Part shown: piece by piece, positions 1 through 8,143 of the stretch | Layout of the letters: every line of letters starts with the position of its first letter | Position numbering within the stretch: position 1 is the stretch's first letter | NCBI GenBank assembly: GCA_964511625.1 | Contig: CAZEJG010000002.1 | Location: 1 to 64,000 of the forward strand | Reading direction: 5' to 3' | From: Pseudohoeflea sp964511625 | GTDB taxonomy: Bacteria > Pseudomonadota > Alphaproteobacteria > Rhizobiales > Rhizobiaceae | DNA length: 64,000 nucleotides | Notes under the pieces: model-generated | Told to the model about the DNA's origin: nothing | Seen by the model: only the letters and a program-made list of their open reading frames with translations | Database searches by the model: none | Program-made: the position numbers and the translations under genes

Positions 1-52
1 ATACGGCATCGAGGACTTTCTCGAGATCAAGTATCTCTGCATGAGCGTCTGA
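1..52 (+). CDS. C-terminal end of an unidentified protein (partial)
   Basis: An open frame enters from the left edge and ends at TGA 50-52; the last residues read YGIEDFLEIKYLCMSV. It is followed within 30 bases by a strong terminator hairpin, which supports this as a genuine gene end. Sixteen residues are too few to assign a family. Confidence 0.5.
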   Translation, partial: YGIEDFLEIKYLCMSV

Positions 53-79
53 CGCCCGGCCACGAAATCCAAATGAATA

Positions 80-107
80 GGCCGCGCTCCCGACAAGGAG
101 CGCGGCC
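80..107 (+). terminator. Rho-independent terminator
   Basis: An 11-bp perfect stem (GGCCGCGCTCC / GGAGCGCGGCC) with a 6-base loop is followed by a T-rich run (TTCTTGTTG). It lies downstream of the partial gene ending at 52 and could also stop transcription arriving on the minus strand from the iminopeptidase gene. Confidence 0.85.
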
Positions 108-186
108 TTCTTGTTGTCTGTCGGTATACAGCTCTCGCTGCCCTATCCTGAGCGGTTCTGGATCAAAGCCGGTCGCGCCGGCCCGG

Positions 187-1089
187 TCAATCGTGTTCCC
201 TGAGGAAGTCCGATACAGTCTTCAGACAGAGAGCCTTTTCCTCGACGTGAGGCATGTGGCTCGATTCCTCGAAGACAACCCACCGTATATCGGGGATCTC
301 GTCGACGAAGGGTTTGACCACGAGGGGAGTGGCCTCGTCATAGCGGCCCGAGATCAGAAGCGTCGGTGCCGCGACATTGTGGAGCCGGCCCTCGATAGTC
401 CAGTCCTTCATGGTGCCGATAACGTGAAATTCGGTCGGGCCGTTCATGTTGCGATAGACTGTGTTGTCCTCGTCCATGATGGCGAAGGTCCGCGCCACCT
501 CCGGCGGCCACGGCACGACGCGGCAGACGTGGCGATCGTAGAAGGCGCGCGAGGCTTCGACATATTCCGGATCGGTGATCGTGCCGGCTTCCTCGTGGCG
601 GAGCAGGGTGGCCTGGACATCCGCCGGAAGTTCCCTGCGCAGCCGATTGGCTTCCTCCACCCAGGTCTTCATGCTAGCGGGCGAGTTGGCGATGACGAAG
701 GCCTTCAGGCCTTCGGGTTTGCGCACGGCGTGCTCGGAACCGAGCATGCCGCCCCAGGATTGGCCAAGATAGGCATAGCGCTCCTTGATGCCGAGGTGCT
801 CGAGCAGGGCGTCGAGTTCGTCGAGAAAGAGATCGAACGTCCAGAAGTCCTGACCCTTGTCGGGAAGCCGGGTCGAGTTCCCGTTGCCGAGCTGGTCATA
901 GTGAATGACCGGACGTCCATCGAGCTCGGTAATCCCCTTGAAGCTGTCGACGTAATCATGGGTGCAGCCGGGACCGCCATGGGCGACGACGAGGGGCAGA
1001 CGATCTGAATCGAGCGAGCCGGTGATGCGGTACCAGGTCTTGTAGCCGCGAAACGGCAGGTAGCCTTCCGTGATTTCGATTTCAGCCAA
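187..1089 (-). CDS. pip: Proline iminopeptidase (alpha/beta hydrolase, peptidase S33), copy 1
   Basis: 300-residue alpha/beta hydrolase predicted to release N-terminal proline or other residues from short peptides in the cytoplasm. Visible motifs are the oxyanion loop HGGPG (37-41), the nucleophile elbow GQSWGG (Ser111), Asp251 in GRYDEATP and His278 in SSHMPH, so the triad is complete. There is no signal peptide. The start codon is TTG, chosen because an AAGGAG lies 8 bases upstream and no in-frame ATG exists between it and the neighbouring gene. It is transcribed away from the luxR-type gene, with a lux-box-like palindrome 65 bases upstream. Family assignment is firm; the physiological substrate (prolyl peptides, amides or a signal precursor) is inferred. 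Confidence 0.9.
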   Translation of the reverse strand: MAEIEITEGYLPFRGYKTWYRITGSLDSDRLPLVVAHGGPGCTHDYVDSFKGITELDGRPVIHYDQLGNGNSTRLPDKGQDFWTFDLFLDELDALLEHLGIKERYAYLGQSWGGMLGSEHAVRKPEGLKAFVIANSPASMKTWVEEANRLRRELPADVQATLLRHEEAGTITDPEYVEASRAFYDRHVCRVVPWPPEVARTFAIMDEDNTVYRNMNGPTEFHVIGTMKDWTIEGRLHNVAAPTLLISGRYDEATPLVVKPFVDEIPDIRWVVFEESSHMPHVEEKALCLKTVSDFLREHD

Positions 1090-1153
1090 TTCCTGCTCTC
1101 CTTCAGCTCTTGTTCGCGTCAGGAGACTGTAGCGGCGCGGGCCATGCCCCGGC

Positions 1154-1173
1154 AGCTATCACAATTTATAGGG
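1154..1173 (-). promoter_or_regulatory. lux-box-like operator upstream of pip copy 1
   Basis: AGCTATCACAATTTATAGGG fits the general lux-box rule NNCT-N12-AGNN and has inverted CTAT / ATAG arms. It lies in the 87-base gap between luxR (stop 1177) and pip (start 1089). On the minus strand a possible -10 (TACAGT, 1126-1131) is centred 35 bases away, the geometry expected when a LuxR dimer overlaps the -35. The same CTAT-N8-ATAG core occurs at 1994-2013 and 9859-9878. Found by reading; not tested. Confidence 0.7.
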
Positions 1174-1176
1174 CGG

Positions 1177-1962
1177 CTACTGGTTGGGGCCGAAATCGGG
1201 GAGGGGATCGAGCAGCCGGCACTGGGTGGCGCGAACTACGGCCTGGGTGCGGTTCTTGGCGTTGAGCTTGCGGGCGGCGGAATTGAGATGCATCACCACC
1301 GTCGGCACGGACCGGTCGATGATGCGTGAAATTTCCTTGGCCGACAGTCCGTGCGAGGAATAGGCCAGACATTCCCGCTCACGCTCGGTCAGCCGGACGC
1401 CGGAACTGTTGCGCACGGTATCGTCGAACATCCCGTAGGCCGCTTCGTGGAAGAGGTGGGCCAGAAGGTTGAAGTCGGCGAGCACCCGCATCGCGTCGTC
1501 CTGGAAGTCCTTGCGCGCGCCGAAACGCACACCCGTCACGGTCGCATAGTCGCCGCGCGGCATGTGAACGGGCACCGTAACCCCGGCCCGCATGTCGTGT
1601 TCGCGCAGGAAATCGCAGACCGGCTTGGTATCGTCGGTCATGAACTGGCTGATCTTCGTCTCGACGTCGCGATCGTAGTTCCAGAAGAAGGGCACCGAGG
1701 TCTGGGTCGCCAGGCGCTGCACCGGATCGATGCGGAAATACTCCCGCTCGCACCAGTAGTCGTGCATGTCGTCGGTGACGTTCCGCAGCTTGAGAAGGGT
1801 CGGGATCTCGATGCGGCCGTCGAGGTCGCAGGGCAAGGGCGTGTAATCGTAGATCAGAGCCTCGAACCCCATGTTGCGCATGGCGTCGAAGGTGTCGTCG
1901 ATCAGGTCGTCCAGCGTCTGCCAGGATGTCAGGCGGTCGGCGATCGCGTGCAGTTGTTCCAT
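1177..1962 (-). CDS. LuxR-family solo regulator, plant-responsive OryR/XccR/PipR type
   Basis: 261 residues with an N-terminal autoinducer-binding domain (about 15-170) and a C-terminal LuxR helix-turn-helix (LTERERECLAYSSHGLSAKE onward, about 190-245). Aligning the invariant DP (Asp79-Pro80 = TraR D70-P71) and FFW (Trp94 = W85) places Met66 at TraR W57 and Trp70 at TraR Y61. These two changes define the plant-associated LuxR solos that do not bind acyl-homoserine lactones. No luxI gene is present. Start chosen at 1962 (ATG with GGAG 7 bases upstream) instead of the upstream in-frame 1986. It is flanked by two iminopeptidase genes, the hallmark neighbourhood of XccR and PipR. The ligand here is unknown. 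Confidence 0.9.
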   Translation of the reverse strand: MEQLHAIADRLTSWQTLDDLIDDTFDAMRNMGFEALIYDYTPLPCDLDGRIEIPTLLKLRNVTDDMHDYWCEREYFRIDPVQRLATQTSVPFFWNYDRDVETKISQFMTDDTKPVCDFLREHDMRAGVTVPVHMPRGDYATVTGVRFGARKDFQDDAMRVLADFNLLAHLFHEAAYGMFDDTVRNSSGVRLTERERECLAYSSHGLSAKEISRIIDRSVPTVVMHLNSAARKLNAKNRTQAVVRATQCRLLDPLPDFGPNQ

Positions 1963-1993
1963 GTGCCACACTCCTACGAGAAACATCCTATCA

Positions 1994-2013
1994 CCCTATC
2001 AATAAAGATAGGT
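1994..2013 (+). promoter_or_regulatory. lux-box-like operator upstream of pip2-dpp operon
   Basis: CCCTATCAATAAAGATAGGT is an NNCT-N12-AGNN dyad with perfect CTATC / GATAG arms around a 6-base centre. It lies between the divergent luxR and second iminopeptidase genes and is the best-formed of the three related boxes in the window. Confidence 0.8.
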
Positions 2014-2034
2014 AGTGCCGGAGAAGCGATGCGC

Positions 2035-2040
2035 TAAAAT
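2035..2040 (+). promoter_or_regulatory. Candidate -10 (TAAAAT) of the pip2-dpp promoter
   Basis: TAAAAT matches 5 of 6 bases of the sigma-70 -10 consensus. Its centre is 34 bases from the centre of the lux-box-like site, close to the spacing of class II LuxR promoters (box centred near -42). This predicts a start site near 2046 and a leader of about 44 bases. Confidence 0.55.
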
Positions 2041-2089
2041 TAGCCATGCACATTTTTTTAGCAAGGCTTTTTGAGAGGCAGAAGAGCTG

Positions 2090-2980
2090 ATGTGGCGTGA
2101 GATCACCCCGGACGAGCGCATCGAAGTGACCGTGGACGGCTACAAGGTGGTCGCCTACAGCTTCGGACAGGGCGAGGAAACCGTCTTCTGTCTCAACGGC
2201 GGACCGGGCCTTCCCTGCGACTATCTCCGCGAGGCCCATTCCTGCCTGATCGACAAGGGTTACCGGGTGGTGGCCTTCGACCAGCTCGGTACCGGTGCTG
2301 CCGACCGGCCCGACGACGCAAGCCTGTGGACCATCGAGCGTTATGTCGAGGAGACCGAGACGGTGCGCAAGACGCTGGGTCTCGGCAAGGTCCACCTGCT
2401 CGGCCATTCCTGGGGTGGCTGGCTCGCCATCGACTATGCGCTGACATATCCCGAGAACATCCGGACGCTGATCCTCGAGGACACGGTCGCCGACATGCCG
2501 CATCTGACGGTCGAGCTCGAACGGCTGCGTGCCGCGCTCGGGTCGGAAACCGTCGCGATGATGCAGAAGCACGAGGCGCAGGGGACGATCAACCATCCCG
2601 AATATCTGGCGGCGGTCACCATCCTGAACTACCGGCATGTGTGCCGGCTGCCGGAATGGCCGGCTCCGGTCAACCGCTCGCTCGACGACTGGAACATGGG
2701 CCCGTACATGACCATGCAGGGGCCGAACGAGTTCCTCTATACCGGCAATCTGAAGGACTGGAACCGCATCCCGGATCTTCCCAAACTCACCATGCCGGTG
2801 CTCATCACCGTGGGCGAGCATGACGAACTGACCCCGGCTTGCGCGATGAAGATGAAGAACGCGCTGCCGAATGCAGAGTTGTGCGTCTTCCGAAATGCAA
2901 GCCACATGCCCTTCTACGAGAACCCGGAAGACTATTATCCTGCGCTGATGGATTTCCTGCATCGCAACGCGGCCGTCTGA
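2090..2980 (+). CDS. pip: Proline iminopeptidase (alpha/beta hydrolase, peptidase S33), copy 2
   Basis: 296 residues, cytoplasmic, no signal peptide. The S33 landmarks are NGGPG (36-40), nucleophile elbow GHSWGG (Ser107), Asp245 in VGEHDELTP and His272 in NASHMPF. It resembles copy 1 along its length (EFHVIGTMKDW in copy 1, EFLYTGNLKDW here), so the two are likely paralogues flanking their regulator. The first transporter gene follows after 51 bases on the same strand, so import and hydrolysis of peptides are probably co-transcribed. The oxyanion loop begins with Asn instead of the usual His, a variation seen in the wider family. Confidence 0.9.
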   Translation: MWREITPDERIEVTVDGYKVVAYSFGQGEETVFCLNGGPGLPCDYLREAHSCLIDKGYRVVAFDQLGTGAADRPDDASLWTIERYVEETETVRKTLGLGKVHLLGHSWGGWLAIDYALTYPENIRTLILEDTVADMPHLTVELERLRAALGSETVAMMQKHEAQGTINHPEYLAAVTILNYRHVCRLPEWPAPVNRSLDDWNMGPYMTMQGPNEFLYTGNLKDWNRIPDLPKLTMPVLITVGEHDELTPACAMKMKNALPNAELCVFRNASHMPFYENPEDYYPALMDFLHRNAAV

Positions 2981-3031
2981 TGAAGGCAGCCGTTTTCCGA
3001 GCGTCATACAAGAGGGGCGATCGCCGGCCTC

Positions 3032-3970
3032 ATGCACCGCTATAAGTTCGTTCTCTATCGACCGCTTCAACTGCTGCCGGTTCTCTTCGGCATCAGCGTG
3101 ATCACGTTCATCCTGGTGCGGATGATCCCGGGCGATCCGGCACGTGTTCTGCTCGGCACGCGCGCCACACCGTCGGCGATCGCCAAGATCCGCGCGGAAT
3201 ACGGTCTCGACCACCCGTTGTGGCAGCAGTATTTCTATTTTCTCGAACATCTCGGGCGTGGCGAGATGGGCAAGTCGACGCTCTACAAGATCGACGTGCT
3301 CAAGCTCGTCATGACCCGCATCGAGCCGACGCTGATGCTGGTGCTCGTCAGCGTGATCCTGTCGATCCTGATCGCAGTGCCGCTCTCGACGATCGCCGCG
3401 CGCCGTCAGGGCCGGCTCGCCGACCATACGGTGCGCGTCGTCTCCACCATGGGGATCGGTTTTCCGCCCTTCTGGCTGGCGCTGATGCTGATCATCTTCT
3501 TTTCCGTCCGGCTCGACCTGTTTCCGGTCTCGGGCTACGGTCGTGACTTCGTCGACAAGATCTGGCATCTGGCCTTGCCGAGCCTGACGATCGCGCTGTC
3601 GTTGTCGGCCGTTTTGACGCGATCGCTGCGCGGCGCGATGGTGCAGGCGCTGCAGTCGGATGTGGCGACGGCGGCGCGGGCGCGCGGCATGCCGGAAGGC
3701 ATCGTCTTCTGGCGGCATGTGCTGCCGAATTCGCTGGTCCCGACCATCAACCTCCTGGCGATCAATATCGGCTGGCTGATCGGCGGGACCGTGGTGGTCG
3801 AAACCGTCTTTGCGCTGCCGGGCATGGGCCAGCTTCTGATCCGCGCCATCTTCTCGCGTGACTACATGGTCGTGCAGGGCGTGGCCATGGTCTTTGCTTG
3901 CGCCACGGTGCTGATCAACTTCATCGCCGACATCATCACCGTCACTCTCGATCCGAGGATCAAGCTATGA
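3032..3970 (+). CDS. Oligopeptide ABC transporter permease (DppB-like)
   Basis: 312-residue inner-membrane permease of the Dpp/Opp class. It begins with the typical N-terminal segment (QLLPVLFGISVITFILVRMI), then the MIPGDPAR motif found in DppB proteins and several further hydrophobic spans. The cytoplasmic EAA loop reads ARARGMPEGIVFWRHVLPNS. It is second in the iminopeptidase-transporter operon and overlaps the next gene by 4 bases (ATGA). With the partner permease it should form the channel for di- or oligopeptide uptake. The exact substrate cannot be read from sequence; opine or nickel transporters share this fold. Confidence 0.9.
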   Translation: MHRYKFVLYRPLQLLPVLFGISVITFILVRMIPGDPARVLLGTRATPSAIAKIRAEYGLDHPLWQQYFYFLEHLGRGEMGKSTLYKIDVLKLVMTRIEPTLMLVLVSVILSILIAVPLSTIAARRQGRLADHTVRVVSTMGIGFPPFWLALMLIIFFSVRLDLFPVSGYGRDFVDKIWHLALPSLTIALSLSAVLTRSLRGAMVQALQSDVATAARARGMPEGIVFWRHVLPNSLVPTINLLAINIGWLIGGTVVVETVFALPGMGQLLIRAIFSRDYMVVQGVAMVFACATVLINFIADIITVTLDPRIKL

Positions 3971-4824
3971 GCGCCTCGGCGACCACCCGCTTCTCGCCCT
4001 CGGCGGGCCTGTCGCGCTGGCTCGGCAGTCATCTGTCGCTTGCGATCGGCGCCGGCATTCTCATCTTCTTCGTGCTCGTCGCGATCGCCGCGCCGCTGGT
4101 CGCGCCCTATGATCCGGTGGTGCAGATGGCAGATGTCCGCCTGACCGGACCATCGCTCGCCCATCCGCTGGGCACCGACAATTTCGGCCGCGACATTCTC
4201 TCGCGCGTCATCTACGGCACCCGGATCGACTTGCAGATCGCGCTGATCGGCGTGATCTTCCCCTTCATCATCGGAACGGTGCTCGGGACCGTGGCCGGCT
4301 TCTTCGGCGGTATCGTCGATGCGATCTTCATGCGCATCATCGACATCATCCTGGCGTTTCCCTTCCTCGTCCTGATGCTGGCGATCATCGCCATTCTCGG
4401 GCCGGGGCTGACGAGCTTCTATATCGCCATGGCGCTGGTGGGTTGGGTCTCCTATGCGCGGCTGGTGCGCGCGCAAATACTGGTTCTCAAGAACAGCGAC
4501 TATGCGATCGCCGCCGTCAGTCTTGGCTTTTCGCGCACACGGATCATGTTCCGTCATCTGCTGCCGAATGCCATTGCCGGATCGCTGGTCTTCGTCATGT
4601 CGGATGCGGTGCTGGTGCTCCTGAATGGCGCGGCAATCAGCTATCTCGGGCTCGGCGTCCAGCCGCCGACCGCCGAATGGGGGATCATGGTGGCGGAAGG
4701 CCAGCCTTTCGTGACGACCGCCTGGTGGATCACTTTGTTCCCGGGACTCGCGATCGTCATCCTGGCCTTCGGTTTCAGCCTTCTGGGTGACGCGCTCGGC
4801 GACCTTCTGGGGGTGCACGAATGA
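3967..4824 (+). CDS. Oligopeptide ABC transporter permease (DppC-like)
   Basis: 285 residues. The start ATG at 3967 overlaps the upstream stop (ATGA), a better choice than the longer in-frame extension. A cytoplasmic leader is followed by a membrane span and the HPLGTDNFGRDILSR motif characteristic of DppC/OppC proteins; the EAA loop is ISLGFSRTR-like (AVSLGFSRTRIMFRHLLPNA). It pairs with the DppB-like permease and is translationally coupled to the fused ATPase through another ATGA. Confidence 0.9.
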   Translation: MSASATTRFSPSAGLSRWLGSHLSLAIGAGILIFFVLVAIAAPLVAPYDPVVQMADVRLTGPSLAHPLGTDNFGRDILSRVIYGTRIDLQIALIGVIFPFIIGTVLGTVAGFFGGIVDAIFMRIIDIILAFPFLVLMLAIIAILGPGLTSFYIAMALVGWVSYARLVRAQILVLKNSDYAIAAVSLGFSRTRIMFRHLLPNAIAGSLVFVMSDAVLVLLNGAAISYLGLGVQPPTAEWGIMVAEGQPFVTTAWWITLFPGLAIVILAFGFSLLGDALGDLLGVHE

Positions 4825-6494
4825 GCGAACCCGTCCTCTCCATCCGCGATCTCGTCGTCCGCTATCACGGCGTCTCTCCTGCCCGGACGCTGATCGACAC
4901 TGTCTCGCTCGATGTGGGCAAGGGCGAGATCCTCGGTCTCGTGGGCGAAAGTGGATCGGGCAAGAGCCTGCTCTGTCGTTCGGTGATGGGACTGTTGCCG
5001 TCGCGCGCACTGAAGATCGATTCCGGCAGCATCCTGCTCGATGGTCAGGATCTGACGGCCGCAGGGCCCGCCGACATGCTCAAGGTCCGCGGTCGCAGGA
5101 TCGGCATGATTTTCCAGAACCCCTCCAGTCACCTCGATCCGGTGATGAAGATCGGCGACCAGGTGGCTGAAGCGATCCGCTTCCATGAACGTGCGACGAA
5201 GGAAACGGCGCGAGCCGCAGCCATCGAGATCCTCGAACAGGTGGGCTTCCCCGATCCGCAGCGTCAGTATGACAGCTATCCGCACGAGTTCTCGGGCGGC
5301 ATGCGCCAGCGCGCGATGATCGCCGCGGCACTTTCCTGCCGGCCGGAAATCCTGATCGCCGACGAGCCGACGACCGCGCTCGACGTGACGATCCAGGCGC
5401 AGATCCTCGAGCTGCTGCTCGAACTGCGCGACCGGCTGGGTCTTTCCGTCATCCTCATCACCCACGATCTCGGCGTTGTCGCGCAGACCTGCGACCGGAT
5501 CGCCGTCATGCGCGATGGCCAGCTGGTGGAGCAGGGCGAGAAGCGGACCCTGCTCGCCGATCCGCAACACGCGTACACGCGGATGCTGATCGGCAGTCAT
5601 CCGTCGCTGCCATCGGGCCATCAGGAGGAGACCGCTCCGGCGGGCGAAGAGACGAAGGCGCCCGCGCTGCTCGAGGTCGACGATCTTCACGTCGAGTTCG
5701 ATATCGGCGGTTCGATCTTTACCGGCGGCAAGAAGACGTTCAAGGCGGTGAAAGGCGTGAGCCTCCAGGTCATGCCGGGCGAAACAATCGGCATCGTGGG
5801 GGAATCGGGCAGCGGCAAGAGCACGCTGGCGCGCGCCATCCTCGGTCTGAATACGATCGCTTCCGGCCACGTCTCCTTCGACGGCGTCGATCTGGCGCAA
5901 CAGCCGGCCAAGGCACTCGCCAAACTCAGGCGCGAGACGGCGATGGTGTTCCAGGATCCTCTCAACGCGCTCAACCCGCGCTACACCGTTGGCGAGACGC
6001 TGGGCGAAGTGCTTCGTCACAACGGCATGCCGTCGTCCGAGATTCCCGGCCGCATCCGCGAACTCCTGGATCTCGTCCATCTCGACCATGAGTTCGCCAA
6101 TCGCAAGCCGCGTTCGATGAGTGGCGGCCAGTGCCAGCGCGCAGGAATCGCCCGCGCGCTCGCCGTCAATCCGCGCCTGATCATCGCGGATGAATGCGTC
6201 GCGGCCCTCGACGTGACCATCCAGAAACAGATCGTCGATCTCTTCGTCGAATTGAAGGAGCGGATGAACCTGACGCTTCTGTTCATCGCCCATGACCTGG
6301 CGATCGTGCGCAATCTCTGCGAGCGCGTGGTGGTCATGTATCACGGCGAGATCGTCGAGGAAGGTCCGACCGACCGCGTCTTCGCCCGCCCGCAAATGAA
6401 ATACACCGCAGATCTTCTCGCCGCAGTACCGGATCTCGATCCGGACCGGAAACTGTTGGCACCCACGGCGGATGCCCCGCCCAACGCAGCCTGA
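4821..6494 (+). CDS. Fused DppD-DppF-type ABC ATPase
   Basis: 557 residues carrying two complete nucleotide-binding domains in one chain. Domain 1 has Walker A GESGSGKS (42-49), signature FSGGMRQR and Walker B ILIADEPTTALD. Domain 2 has Walker A GESGSGKS (about 327-334), signature MSGGQCQR and Walker B LIIADECVAALD. The C-terminal oligopeptide-type extension is short (KYTADLLAAVPD). Separate dppD and dppF genes are replaced by this fusion, known in rhizobial transporters. The second domain has Cys459 where Pro normally follows the Walker B Asp-Glu. The catalytic Glu is retained, so activity is not obviously lost. Confidence 0.9.
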   Translation: MSEPVLSIRDLVVRYHGVSPARTLIDTVSLDVGKGEILGLVGESGSGKSLLCRSVMGLLPSRALKIDSGSILLDGQDLTAAGPADMLKVRGRRIGMIFQNPSSHLDPVMKIGDQVAEAIRFHERATKETARAAAIEILEQVGFPDPQRQYDSYPHEFSGGMRQRAMIAAALSCRPEILIADEPTTALDVTIQAQILELLLELRDRLGLSVILITHDLGVVAQTCDRIAVMRDGQLVEQGEKRTLLADPQHAYTRMLIGSHPSLPSGHQEETAPAGEETKAPALLEVDDLHVEFDIGGSIFTGGKKTFKAVKGVSLQVMPGETIGIVGESGSGKSTLARAILGLNTIASGHVSFDGVDLAQQPAKALAKLRRETAMVFQDPLNALNPRYTVGETLGEVLRHNGMPSSEIPGRIRELLDLVHLDHEFANRKPRSMSGGQCQRAGIARALAVNPRLIIADECVAALDVTIQKQIVDLFVELKERMNLTLLFIAHDLAIVRNLCERVVVMYHGEIVEEGPTDRVFARPQMKYTADLLAAVPDLDPDRKLLAPTADAPPNAA

Positions 6495-6530
6495 ACTCTC
6501 GCTCACTCCACCACAAAAAGGGGAATATCA

Positions 6531-8054
6531 ATGCTGAAGAAATGGATGAAAATCGGGATGGTCACGGTCATGACCTCCATCGCGGTCGGCGCCTCTATCG
6601 CCGAAGCCGCCGGCGTTCTGACCATCGGTCGTCGCGAGGACTCCTCGACCTTCGATCCGATCAAGACCGCACAGAACATCGACTTCTGGGTCTTCGCCAA
6701 CGTCTATGACGTTCTGATCCGCGTCGACAAGTCCGGCACCAAGCTGGAGCCGGGCCTCGCCGAAAGCTGGGAAGTGTCCGACGACGGCCTGACCTACACC
6801 TTCACCATGCGCGACGCGAAGTTCTCGGACGGAAGCCCGATCACCGCAGAGGACGCCGCCTATTCGCTGCTGCGCATTCGCGACGACGAGGGTTCGCTCT
6901 GGTCGGATTCCTACACGGTCATCGACACGGCGGAAGCCGCCGATCCGAAGACGCTGGTCATCAAGCTCAAGACGCCTTCCGCGCCGTTCCTCTCAACGCT
7001 CGCCATGCCCGGCGCCTCGATCATTTCGAAGGCCGGGATGGAAAGCCTCGGAGCCGAGACCTATGCCGAAAGCCCGATCGCCTCGGGTGCGTTCACCGTC
7101 AAGGAATGGCGCCGCGGCGACCGCGTGATCCTTGAGAAGAACCCGAACTTCTGGCAGGCCGATCGCGTCTCGCTGGACGGTGTCGAGTGGATCTCGATCC
7201 CCGACGACAACACCCGCATGCTCGACGTGCAGGCAGGCCAGATCGATGCAGCGATCTTCGTGCCGTTCTCCCGGGTGGCGGAACTGCAGAAGGACGAGAA
7301 CCTGACGGTTCACCTCGATACCTCGACCCGTGAGGATCACCTGCTGATCAACCACGACCACGGCGAGCTCGGCAAGAAGGAAGTCCGCGAAGCCCTCGAT
7401 TATGCCATCGACAAGAAGGCTGTCGTCGACACGGTGACCTTCGGTCTCGGTGAAGTGGCGAATTCCTACATCCCGAAGGGCGCGCTCTACCACAATGACG
7501 ACAATCTCGAGCGCCCCTACGATCCGGAAAAAGCCAAGCAGCTCTTGGCAGATGCCGGTGCCGAGGGCCTTACTCTCGATTATCTCGTCAACGCCGGTAA
7601 CGAAGTCGACGAGCAGATCGCCGTTCTCCTCCAGCAGCAGCTCCAGAAGGCCGGCATCACCGTCAACCTGCAGAAGATGGACCCGAGCCAGACCTGGGAC
7701 ATGCTGGTCGACGGCGACTACGACCTGTCGGTCATGTACTGGACCAACGACATCCTCGACCCGGACCAGAAGACCACCTTCGTGCTCGGCCACGACGCCA
7801 ACATGAACTACATGACGCGCTACAAGAACGACGAGGTGAAAGCCCTGGTCGCCGAGGCGCGGCTCGAAATGGACCCGGCCAAGCGCGAGCAGATGTACAT
7901 GGACATCCAGAAGATGGCCAAGGACGACGTTCACTGGATCGATCTCTACTACTCGCCCTACATCAACGTCTCGCGCAAGAACATCGAGGGCTTCTACCAG
8001 AACCCGCTCGGCCGCTTCTTCCTCGAAGACACGGTGAAGAAAGACGCCGAATGA
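6531..8054 (+). CDS. Peptide-binding protein, SBP family 5 (DppA-like)
   Basis: 507 residues with a Sec signal peptide (positive MLKKWMK start, hydrophobic core, cleavage probably after the IAEA region near residue 26). The mature protein starts with the family 5 pattern (LTIGRREDSSTFDPIKTAQN) and contains the hallmark LEPGLAESWEVSDDGLTYTF. It delivers peptides to the DppBC-type permease. An AAAGGGG ribosome site precedes the ATG. It is last in the operon and is followed by a strong terminator. Confidence 0.92.
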   Translation: MLKKWMKIGMVTVMTSIAVGASIAEAAGVLTIGRREDSSTFDPIKTAQNIDFWVFANVYDVLIRVDKSGTKLEPGLAESWEVSDDGLTYTFTMRDAKFSDGSPITAEDAAYSLLRIRDDEGSLWSDSYTVIDTAEAADPKTLVIKLKTPSAPFLSTLAMPGASIISKAGMESLGAETYAESPIASGAFTVKEWRRGDRVILEKNPNFWQADRVSLDGVEWISIPDDNTRMLDVQAGQIDAAIFVPFSRVAELQKDENLTVHLDTSTREDHLLINHDHGELGKKEVREALDYAIDKKAVVDTVTFGLGEVANSYIPKGALYHNDDNLERPYDPEKAKQLLADAGAEGLTLDYLVNAGNEVDEQIAVLLQQQLQKAGITVNLQKMDPSQTWDMLVDGDYDLSVMYWTNDILDPDQKTTFVLGHDANMNYMTRYKNDEVKALVAEARLEMDPAKREQMYMDIQKMAKDDVHWIDLYYSPYINVSRKNIEGFYQNPLGRFFLEDTVKKDAE

Positions 8055-8090
8055 TCGTCTGAAACCGGTCTCCCGGAACGAAGACAAGAA

Positions 8091-8118
8091 AGCCCGCCCG
8101 GTTTAAGCCGGGCGGGCT
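8091..8118. terminator. Terminator between convergent dppA-like and D-aminopeptidase genes
   Basis: A perfect 11-bp GC-rich stem (AGCCCGCCCGG / CCGGGCGGGCT) with a 6-base loop is followed on the plus strand by TTTCATTTTT. It lies between two converging genes. The U-tract strongly favours termination of the plus-strand operon. Confidence 0.9.
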
Positions 8119-8143
8119 TTTCATTTTTGACGACGTCCGGTGA

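Noticed and set aside
1991..3718. A 575-codon minus-strand open frame across pip copy 2 and the dppB-like gene
   Set aside because: It lies opposite two well-supported genes and would cover the lux-box region; its protein has no recognisable domain.
4641..6506. A 621-codon open frame on the minus strand opposite the dpp ATPase
   Set aside because: It mirrors a high-GC gene with complete ABC motifs on the plus strand, has no family signature, and its composition (His, Asp and Arg rich) is typical of an antisense shadow.
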